Shown piece by piece: positions 15,268 to 22,061 of a stretch of DNA of 47,732 nucleotides. Source of the stretch: Prevotella sp. (GTDB lineage Bacteria > Bacteroidota > Bacteroidia > Bacteroidales > Bacteroidaceae); NCBI GenBank assembly GCA_017400455.1, contig JAFPTC010000070.1:1-47732 (forward strand), in the 5' to 3' direction. Each line of letters begins with the position of its first letter. The first letter of the stretch is position 1. The translations under genes were made by a program, and so were the position numbers. Under the pieces are notes generated by a model, which was not told the origin of the DNA, did no database searches, and worked only from the letters and a program-made list of their open reading frames with translations.

Positions 15268-16392
15268 ATGAAAACTATCAAGACCCTCTTGGCCGCAGTG
15301 GCTCTGACCATGCTGACGGCCTCGTGTTTCGACGACAAAGACCCCTATAATGCCGGATTCATCTTCCGCAAGCCGGTCTATGTGGTCAATGCCTGTTTTG
15401 CCAACAATCATGTTGACACCATCTCCTTTGTCAGCTATGGCAACTGGGCTGCCCGTCGCGATGCTGGCTACGATGGCTCGTGGTGCTCGTTCAACACCAT
15501 GTCGGGCCACGGCAATACCTATTATACCTTCCCTGTGCTCTTCCAGCCGAACACTTCCGGTCAAGGCCGGGGCGCACAGTTCACCTTCAGCGACACCGAC
15601 CATCCCGGCGAGGCCAGTGCCACCATTCTCTACTGGCAGTTTGCCACCCGAGGCGACGGCAGTCTGGGCGCAGCCCCCGACGTGAAGACCATCAAGGGCA
15701 GCGACGGCTCCCTCTTCCAGTTCACCTATGACGAGTACCACCGCCCCCTGACGCTGCGCGTCACCAAGGACGAGGCCACCCTGCACAGCCTGACGCTGAC
15801 CTACAACGACGCCGACAGCCTGCTCACCGTCATTGACCGTGGCAGGACCCTCACCAGCAAGTATGCCAACGACTACCAGCCCCAGCGGCTCATCGGCTCG
15901 GGCGACACCGTGGGCTACTACTCACAGTACACATCTACCGGCTTCCCCGTGCCCCTCAACACCGCCTTTAACCTGGAGCATCGCAGCTTCGATGGCAGCA
16001 ACACCTATTATGCTTATCTGCTTGGAGGCCAGTCGCTTGCCCCCGACAGCCTCTACCAAGCCGACAGCCTGCGCGTGGCCCTCACCAGTCAAGGCGAGAC
16101 CACCGTGCAGAAGTATAAGCTGACCTATTCAAGCCTTGACAACCGCCACCAGTCAATTGATGCCAATCAGCTGGTCTTTGGCACCGAGCAGTGCGACCCC
16201 TACCAGCTGCTGTCCCTCTACCGCTATTGCCGCAGCAGCCGCATCCTCAGCGAAGTGACCAGTGGCAGCTCTGCCCGCTTGGTCAGCGCCACGCTGAATA
16301 CCGACGGCAGCGTGGCCCAGCTCGTGCTCACCAGGAAAAACGCGGCAGCAGCCGAGGCAGACGAAAGGCTGGAGTATATTTTTGAATACTAA
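15268..16392 (+). CDS. Hypothetical lipoprotein (DUF4595-like)
   Basis: A 374-residue protein with a lipoprotein signal peptide ending LTASC (Cys20); FDDKD follows the cysteine, an acidic stretch that in Bacteroidetes can direct lipoproteins to the cell surface (inference). The N-terminal ~110 residues form a predicted beta domain; the rest has repeated YD-like strand pairs ([30 protein letters not shown]) as in DUF4595-type proteins. No enzyme motif is visible. It follows the S4 gene by 33 bp and may be in the same transcript, but has no obvious link to translation. Confidence 0.72.
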   Translation: MKTIKTLLAAVALTMLTASCFDDKDPYNAGFIFRKPVYVVNACFANNHVDTISFVSYGNWAARRDAGYDGSWCSFNTMSGHGNTYYTFPVLFQPNTSGQGRGAQFTFSDTDHPGEASATILYWQFATRGDGSLGAAPDVKTIKGSDGSLFQFTYDEYHRPLTLRVTKDEATLHSLTLTYNDADSLLTVIDRGRTLTSKYANDYQPQRLIGSGDTVGYYSQYTSTGFPVPLNTAFNLEHRSFDGSNTYYAYLLGGQSLAPDSLYQADSLRVALTSQGETTVQKYKLTYSSLDNRHQSIDANQLVFGTEQCDPYQLLSLYRYCRSSRILSEVTSGSSARLVSATLNTDGSVAQLVLTRKNAAAAEADERLEYIFEY

Positions 16393-16402
16393 TCATTATC
16401 CC

Positions 16403-16864
16403 ATGTCACGACAAAACGAAAACCTCCAACTGCTGGGCAAGGACACCCAGTACGCCAAGGACTACGATCCTTCGCTGCTGGAGACCTTCCAGAACCAGCA
16501 TCCCGACAACGACTACTGGGTGCAGTTCAACTGTCCCGAGTTCACCTCACTTTGCCCCATCACCGGCCAGCCCGACTTTGCCGAGATCAAGATTCTCTAT
16601 ATGCCTGGCGAGCGCATGGTGGAGTCGAAGAGCCTGAAGCTCTACCTCTTCTCCTTCCGCAACCATGGCGATTTCCACGAGGACTGCGTCAACGTCATCA
16701 TGAAAGACCTCATCCGCCTCATGGATCCCAAGTACATCGAGGTGATTGGCCTCTTCCTTCCCCGTGGCGGCATCAGCATCTATCCCTTTGCCAACTACGG
16801 GCGTCCGGGTACGAAGTACGAGGAAATGGCCCATCAGCGGCTGCTCGCCCATCAGGTGGTGTAG
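16403..16864 (+). CDS. queF: preQ0 reductase (NADPH-dependent 7-cyano-7-deazaguanine reductase)
   Basis: Reduces preQ0 to preQ1 in queuosine biosynthesis for tRNA wobble modification. At 153 aa it is the short unimodular type. Cys51 ([11 protein letters not shown]), which forms the thioimide with the substrate, and Asp58 seven residues on match the spacing of Cys55/Asp62 in the B. subtilis enzyme; ESKSLKLY is the conserved substrate Glu motif. I prefer the ATG at 16403 (MSRQNENL) over an ATG at 16382 that lies inside the preceding gene. No other queuosine gene and no preQ1 riboswitch is seen. Confidence 0.95.
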   Translation: MSRQNENLQLLGKDTQYAKDYDPSLLETFQNQHPDNDYWVQFNCPEFTSLCPITGQPDFAEIKILYMPGERMVESKSLKLYLFSFRNHGDFHEDCVNVIMKDLIRLMDPKYIEVIGLFLPRGGISIYPFANYGRPGTKYEEMAHQRLLAHQVV

Positions 16865-16903
16865 CAACCCTCTCGGCAGCCCCTTTTTTCAGGGTCCGGC
16901 GAC

Positions 16904-17020
16904 TTTTAAAAATTTCTCACGTGAGATTTTTTTACGGGAAGCCTCCGCAGAAAAATTTCTCACGTGAGATTTTTTCACGGGAAGCCTTCCCAGAAAAATT
17001 TCTCACGTGAGATTTTTTTA
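16904..17020. repeat. 43-bp palindromic repeat, cluster B (three units)
   Basis: Three TCTCACGTGAGA cores at 16915, 16958 and 17001: two successive spacings of exactly 43 bp. Between cores lie GGGAAGCC(T/C)TC(C)-type half-palindromes. The cluster fills the gap between the convergent queF and DUF554 genes, where it could also serve as a terminator because each core is followed by six or seven T. Confidence 0.93.
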
Positions 17021-17039
17021 TGCGGAGCCGCCCCCTTCT

Positions 17040-17729
17040 TCACAGCAGGCTCCTGACCAAAAACCACAATGGCGGCACCAGCAGGGCAGGCAGCATGTTC
17101 AACGTCTTCAGCTTCGTTATTTGCAGCAGGTTCAGTCCGCTGCCCAGAATCATCAGCCCGCCCACGATGAGCAGTTCGGCCATGAGGGCGTCGCTGACGG
17201 CTTGGCTGCTGATACGTGCCACAAGATAGAAGAAGCCCTGCCAGAGGAAGAGCACCGGCGCTGCCAGCACCATCCAGAAGCCGTAGGTGGAGGCAAAGAT
17301 GGTGCTCGACACAAAGTCGAGCGTGGCATTGGTAAAGAGAAAGGTGTTGTCGCCCTTCAGGGCAGCTATGACGGGGCCGAGCATGCTGAGGGGGCCAATG
17401 CAATAGAGCAGCGTGGCCGTAGACAGCCCATCGGCCAGCCGCGACTGGCCCCCCTGCTGCTCCTTGCGGTCCACCAGCCTGTGGAAGCGCCCGTCCAGGT
17501 CCAGGCGCGTACCCGCCACCGTGCCCACGGCCAGTGCCACAATGAACAGCACGGGCTGCTGACTGCGGGGCAGGTTGCTGATGGTGGCGTTGAGCCCTAT
17601 GGCCAGCGAGGCCAGGCCCAAGGCGTCGTAAAGTCCTTTCTTATACTGTTCTTTAATACCCCGTCCCAGCACCGTGCCAAGGATGGTGCCGGCCACGATG
17701 GCACAGGTGTTTACAATGGTTCCTATCAT
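17040..17729 (-). CDS. DUF554 integral membrane protein
   Basis: A 229-residue inner-membrane protein with about six to seven hydrophobic helices. The N-terminus IGTIVNTCAIVAGTILG and the Gly-rich LGLASLAIGLNATI segment are typical of DUF554 (YdfK/YqgA type), a family with no established function, sometimes suspected to be transporters. It is a single-gene unit: its promoter faces that of the GH105 gene, and its 3' end abuts repeat cluster B. Confidence 0.87.
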   Translation of the reverse strand: MIGTIVNTCAIVAGTILGTVLGRGIKEQYKKGLYDALGLASLAIGLNATISNLPRSQQPVLFIVALAVGTVAGTRLDLDGRFHRLVDRKEQQGGQSRLADGLSTATLLYCIGPLSMLGPVIAALKGDNTFLFTNATLDFVSSTIFASTYGFWMVLAAPVLFLWQGFFYLVARISSQAVSDALMAELLIVGGLMILGSGLNLLQITKLKTLNMLPALLVPPLWFLVRSLL

Positions 17730-17750
17730 GGTGGTTTCAGTTTTTGCGGT

Positions 17751-17759
17751 GCAAAGGTA
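17751..17759 (-). promoter_or_regulatory. -7 promoter element of the DUF554 gene
   Basis: TACCTTTGC on the minus strand, 21 bp before the ATG at 17729; CAAA (17784-17787) upstream is a little far (24 bp) for a -33 element. Confidence 0.6.
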
Positions 17760-17800
17760 GTGATTTTTTGCCTAACTGGCGCACAAAATGTAGCAAGTTT

Positions 17801-17833
17801 TTTGGCCGATTCTAAATTAATGATTATCTTTGC
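17801..17833 (+). promoter_or_regulatory. Promoter of the GH105 gene
   Basis: TTTG (17801-17804), exactly 20 bp, TATCTTTGC (17825-17833); the ATG at 17852 gives a leader of about 16 nt. Confidence 0.8.
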
Positions 17834-17851
17834 AAGACCTAAAAAACATTA

Positions 17852-20179
17852 ATGCAAATGAAACGACTTTCCTTGCTGTGTGCCGCCCTGATGCTGGTGG
17901 CCGTAATTAGCAGTGCTTCGACCGCTGCCCGTAAGAAACGCCCCAACCCCAATCCGCCCACAACCGTTGAAATCATCACCCAGGTGAACGACTATTGGCA
18001 GCAGCACCATAGCCCCAAGGTGCGCTCGTTCTGGGACGAGGCAGCCTATCACACGGGCAACATGGAGGCCTACCGCCTGCTGGGCAAGGCCCGCTGGTTG
18101 GCCTACAGCGACGAATGGGCCCGCCACAACAAGTGGCAGGGCGCCCGCGAGAAGGATCCCTCGAAGTGGAAGTACAAGAACTATGGCGAGGGCCAGGACT
18201 ATGTGCTCTTTGGCGACTGGCAGATTTGCTTCCAGACCTATCTCGACATGTACGAGATGAATCCCGACCCCTATAAAATTGCCCGTGCTATCGAGGTGAT
18301 GGACTACGAGGTGCGCCAGCCGGCCAACGACTTCTGGTGGTGGGCCGATGCCCTCTATATGGTCATGCCCGTCTTCACCAAGCTCTATAAAGCCACGGGC
18401 GAGGTGAAATACCTCGACAAGCTCTACGCTAACTTCAAGTGGGCCGACGAACTGATGTACGACAAGGACGAGCAGCTATATTATCGCGACGCCAAATACA
18501 TCTGGCCCAAGGTGAAGACAGCCTGCAACGGAGGTAAGAGCTTCTGGGCCCGTGGCGACGGCTGGGTGCTGGCTGGACTGGCCAAGGTGCTGAGCGACAT
18601 GCCTGAGGACTATGCCCATCGCGACTTCTTCCTGCAGCGCTTCCGCGAGCTGGCCAAGGGCGTGGCCCGCGTGCAGCGTCCAGGAGGCTACTGGAGCCGT
18701 TCCATGCTCTGCGAGGAGGATGCACCAGGCCCCGAGACCAGCGGCACGGCCTTCTTCACCTATGGCATGCTGTGGGGTGTCAACCACGGGCTACTCGACC
18801 GCGAGACCTATCTGCCCGTCATCGAGAAGGCTTGGAACTATCTTGTGACCACAGCCCTGCAGCCCGATGGCAGCGTGGGCTTCGTGCAGCCCATCGGCGA
18901 GAAGCCCGACCCCACGAAGACCGTCGATGCCCACTCGCAGGCTAACTTCGGCGTGGGCGCCTTCCTGCTGGCCGCCTGCGAGCATCTGCGTTTCGAGGAT
19001 GCCTCCGTGGGAAGCAACGTCGCGCCCAAGCGCATCACGCTGAGCATCGAGAATGCCAGCAACGACTTCCGCCAGCAGGTGGTGGAGCTCGATGCCGGCG
19101 ATGTCTATGCCCGTCTGGGCATCCAGGGCGGCCGCCAGTTCATCCTGCGCGACCCTGCCGGACTGGAACTGTCCTATCAGCTCACCTACGACGACAAGGT
19201 GCTCATCGATGCAGGCGTCAGCCCGCGCAGCACCCTTCGCCTCACGCTGGAGAAAGGCACACCTCAGGTGTTCAAGACCGTTTGCTACGGACGCATCTAT
19301 CCTGAGCGGAAGGATGACTATGCATGGGAAAACGACCGTGGCGCCTATCGTGTCTATGGACCAGCCCTGCAGAAGAGCGGCGAACGCAGCTATGGACTGG
19401 ACGTGTGGTCGAAGAACACGCCCGAGCTTGTGGTGGAACAGCGCTACTGGGTAGAGGACGTGGTGATGATGCCCATCGTGGAGCGCGAGCGCGGCCTGAA
19501 CCGCCATCGCGGCGACTCCATCTATCGCGTCTACTCCTATCATCATGACCATGGGCGCGGCATGGATCTCTACAAGGTAGGCGCCACGCTGGGCTGCGGC
19601 ACGCCGGCGCTCATGCAAGGCAATGAGCTGGTCTATCCCTACTGCTTCACCAGCTGCGAGGTGCTCGATAACGGGCCACTGCGCACCACCGTGTTGCTTA
19701 ACTATGGAAAGAAAGCCTTCCAAGGCGACAGCATCACCGAGCACCGCATCATCTCGCTCGATAAGGGCAGCAACTTCAACAAGATGACCGTATGGTACAC
19801 GGGCATGACGCAGCCCACACGGCTGGCCTCGGGTGTGGTCATCCACTCTGAGGACAAGGAAAGCGTGGTGCTGGGCAAGGACTACGTGGCCTATGCCGAC
19901 CCGACGGACAATCCTCGGGTGAACAATTGCCAGCTCTTTGTGGCTACGATCTATCCTAAGGGAAATGTCGAGACCAGCAAACTGCTGTTCGACAGGCCTT
20001 CTGGAGGAAACGAAGGCCATGCCGTGGGCATCCTCGACGGTTATAAGGGCGAGCGCTTCACCTACTATTTCGGCTCGGCTTGGTCGAAGAACGACATCCG
20101 CACAATGGCCGAGTGGCAGCAGCGTATTGACTGGACGATGCAGTCGCTGCGTCAGCCCATGAAGGTTTCTATGCAGTGA
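17852..20179 (+). CDS. GH105 unsaturated (rhamno)galacturonyl hydrolase fused to DUF4861
   Basis: A secreted (signal peptide, first ~25 residues) two-domain protein of 775 aa. Residues ~40-385 are a glycoside hydrolase family 105 (alpha/alpha)6 barrel: WWWADALYM contains the likely catalytic Asp166, followed by FWARGDGWVLAGLAK and ETSGTAFFTYGMLWG, all typical of YteR/YesR enzymes that cleave the unsaturated uronate left by pectate or rhamnogalacturonan lyases. Residues ~395-775 match the DUF4861 beta-sandwich type found beside such enzymes. Whether DUF4861 is catalytic is not known. The gene stands alone, without lyases or SusCD nearby, and its 3' end overlaps the convergent ATPase gene by 11 bp. 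uxaC at 32.7 kb would act further down the uronate pathway. Confidence 0.88.
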   Translation: MQMKRLSLLCAALMLVAVISSASTAARKKRPNPNPPTTVEIITQVNDYWQQHHSPKVRSFWDEAAYHTGNMEAYRLLGKARWLAYSDEWARHNKWQGAREKDPSKWKYKNYGEGQDYVLFGDWQICFQTYLDMYEMNPDPYKIARAIEVMDYEVRQPANDFWWWADALYMVMPVFTKLYKATGEVKYLDKLYANFKWADELMYDKDEQLYYRDAKYIWPKVKTACNGGKSFWARGDGWVLAGLAKVLSDMPEDYAHRDFFLQRFRELAKGVARVQRPGGYWSRSMLCEEDAPGPETSGTAFFTYGMLWGVNHGLLDRETYLPVIEKAWNYLVTTALQPDGSVGFVQPIGEKPDPTKTVDAHSQANFGVGAFLLAACEHLRFEDASVGSNVAPKRITLSIENASNDFRQQVVELDAGDVYARLGIQGGRQFILRDPAGLELSYQLTYDDKVLIDAGVSPRSTLRLTLEKGTPQVFKTVCYGRIYPERKDDYAWENDRGAYRVYGPALQKSGERSYGLDVWSKNTPELVVEQRYWVEDVVMMPIVERERGLNRHRGDSIYRVYSYHHDHGRGMDLYKVGATLGCGTPALMQGNELVYPYCFTSCEVLDNGPLRTTVLLNYGKKAFQGDSITEHRIISLDKGSNFNKMTVWYTGMTQPTRLASGVVIHSEDKESVVLGKDYVAYADPTDNPRVNNCQLFVATIYPKGNVETSKLLFDRPSGGNEGHAVGILDGYKGERFTYYFGSAWSKNDIRTMAEWQQRIDWTMQSLRQPMKVSMQ

Positions 20180-22061
20180 GCCACTTCAGGCGCAGGCTGT
20201 TCAGCACCACGCTCACGCTGCTGAAGGCCATCAGCGCCGAGGCCCACATGGGCGTGATTTGCCAGGACTGCCCGAAGAGATAGGGCACGCCCGCTGCCAG
20301 CGGGATGCACACAATATTATATATAAAGGCCCAGAACAGATTCTGACGAATCATGCCTACAGTCTTGCGCGACAGGCGTATGGCATCGGGAATGTGGCGC
20401 AGGTCATTACCCATGAGGGTGACCTGCGCCACATCCATTGCTACGTCAGTACCAGCCCCCATGGCTATGCTCACGTCGGCCGTGGCCAGGGCCTGCGAAT
20501 CGTTGATACCGTCGCCCACCATGGCCACGTGCTGTCCCTGCTGCTGTAGCTGGCGCACCAGGTTCTCCTTGTCCTGCGGGAGCACCTGTGACTGGTAGTG
20601 GGCAATGTGGGCCGACTGGGCGATAGGGGCTACGCGCTCCTCCTTGTCGCCGCTCATCATGTGGACGCTGATGCCTTGCTGCTGCAAGGTGTCCATGGCC
20701 TCGGCGGCATGGGGCTTCAGTTGTTCGCCGTCGGGCGAGGGTTGGGTGATGGTGCCCGTCTTGTCTACCACCATTGCGTTGACGCGGTGCAGCTCTTCCA
20801 GCGCCGTTGCGTCTTTGATGAGGATGCCCATCCCGGCCGCTTTACCGATGCCCACCATCAGGGCAGTGGGCGTGGCCAGCCCCATGGCGCAGGGGCAGGC
20901 AATGACCAGTACGGAAATGGCCGATAGAACGGCCTGCGGCAACAGCTGCTGCCCGCCAAGGATGTACCAGAGGGCAAAAGTGAGCACCGAGAGCGCCACA
21001 ACCGTGGGCACAAAGACAAGGGCGATGCGATCCACGGTGCGCTGCACGGGAGCCTTCGAGCCTTGCGCCTCCTGCACCATGCGAATCATGTTGGCCAGAA
21101 CCGTCTGCTGGCCTATTTGCTCAGCCTTCATCAGCAGCGTTCCATTGGTCACGATGGTGCCGGCAAGGAGCTTGTTGCCAGCACGCTTTTCTATGGCGAC
21201 AGACTCGCCCGTCATCATGCTTTCGTCGACGGTGGCGGCGTTGTTGGCATCGCCACAGACCTGGCCGTCAACGGGAATCTTCTCGCCTGCACGTACCTCA
21301 AGGATGTCGCCAGGCTGCACGGCCGCAATGGGAATATCAATGGCCGGCTCGCCGGACGAAGTGGCCGCAAGGTGAGCGGTCTTTGGCTGAAGCCCCATGA
21401 GCGAGCGCATGCTGCCGGCTGTGCTCTGTTTGGCCCGTTCTTCCAGCAGGCGGCCCGTGAGTACGAAGGTGATGATCATCACCGAGGCGTCGAAATAGGT
21501 GTGCCATTGGATGCCGCGAGCGCCCCAGAACTGCTCGCCCCAAAAAGTGTTGAACGTGCTGAAGAGGAAAGACACCGCCGTGGAGAGGGCTACCAGCGTA
21601 TCCATGTTGGCCGAGGCGTGAATGAGTTGGCGCCAGGCCGACTGATAAAATTGTCGGCCGCAGTAGACCAAATTGAGCAGGGCAATGATGAGGCAGGTCT
21701 GGTTGCGGATGTCGGCGTTCCAGTCTGACGTGCCCAGCCAGCCCATGGAAAGCGTCATGACCATCAGGGCGAAAAACCAGCTGAGCAGCACTTTGCGGCG
21801 CAGCAGGCGGAAGGCATTGCGCTCGATGGCTTCAACGTTGCGGTCTTCCTCGATGACCATATCGTAGCCTATTGCGGCCAGCGCGTCCTTCATCTGTTGA
21901 AGGGAGATGCGCTCGGCGTCATATTCCACCAAGACCGTGCGGCCAGGCAGGTTGACGCTGGCCTGACGCACACCGTCAAGTCCGTTCAGCTTGCGTTCAA
22001 CATTGGCTGCGCATACGGCGCACATCATGCCCAGCACGGCAATGGTTTTCTTCTCCATCAT
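20169..22061 (-). CDS. Copper-type P1B-ATPase lacking the nucleotide-binding domain
   Basis: A 630-residue relative of CopA. Present: N-terminal heavy-metal domain with GMMCAVC (residues ~11-17), the actuator loop with TGES, the CPC metal motif (IACPCAMGLATPTAL), the phosphorylation motif DKTGTIT (Asp433) and the hinge GDGINDS. Unusual: only 30 residues separate DKTGTIT from SGDK (about 470), where active members have roughly 130-150 residues including the ATP-binding domain with the SEHP and Gly-rich motifs. The reading frame is continuous, so this looks like a clean domain loss, not a frameshift. TGD is also replaced by SGD. Its ATG overlaps the stop of the beta-barrel gene (ATGA). Metal export is possible only if ATP is bound in another way. 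Confidence 0.85.
   Translation of the reverse strand: MMEKKTIAVLGMMCAVCAANVERKLNGLDGVRQASVNLPGRTVLVEYDAERISLQQMKDALAAIGYDMVIEEDRNVEAIERNAFRLLRRKVLLSWFFALMVMTLSMGWLGTSDWNADIRNQTCLIIALLNLVYCGRQFYQSAWRQLIHASANMDTLVALSTAVSFLFSTFNTFWGEQFWGARGIQWHTYFDASVMIITFVLTGRLLEERAKQSTAGSMRSLMGLQPKTAHLAATSSGEPAIDIPIAAVQPGDILEVRAGEKIPVDGQVCGDANNAATVDESMMTGESVAIEKRAGNKLLAGTIVTNGTLLMKAEQIGQQTVLANMIRMVQEAQGSKAPVQRTVDRIALVFVPTVVALSVLTFALWYILGGQQLLPQAVLSAISVLVIACPCAMGLATPTALMVGIGKAAGMGILIKDATALEELHRVNAMVVDKTGTITQPSPDGEQLKPHAAEAMDTLQQQGISVHMMSGDKEERVAPIAQSAHIAHYQSQVLPQDKENLVRQLQQQGQHVAMVGDGINDSQALATADVSIAMGAGTDVAMDVAQVTLMGNDLRHIPDAIRLSRKTVGMIRQNLFWAFIYNIVCIPLAAGVPYLFGQSWQITPMWASALMAFSSVSVVLNSLRLKWLTA

Noticed and set aside
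15235-16402. preQ1 riboswitch upstream of queF
   Set aside because: queF follows the lipoprotein gene by 10 bp, leaving no space, and I see no preQ1-type aptamer upstream of that gene either.
16552-17010. Open frames ending in KNFSREIF- or KISHVRFF-like peptides
   Set aside because: These peptides are just the 43-bp palindromic repeat read as protein; the same peptides appear at several clusters and on both strands, and the frames shift because 43 is not a multiple of three.
16904-17020. CRISPR array, because of regular repeats at 43-bp spacing
   Set aside because: There are no unique spacers: the whole 43-bp unit repeats, only two or three units per site, four sites, and no cas genes in the window.
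18791-20020. Open frames on the strand opposite known genes (also 35397-36635, 11176-12309, 22148-23167, 26404-27390)
   Set aside because: All lie fully or mostly within well-supported genes on the other strand and have Val/His/Gln/Leu-rich compositions typical of antisense frames.
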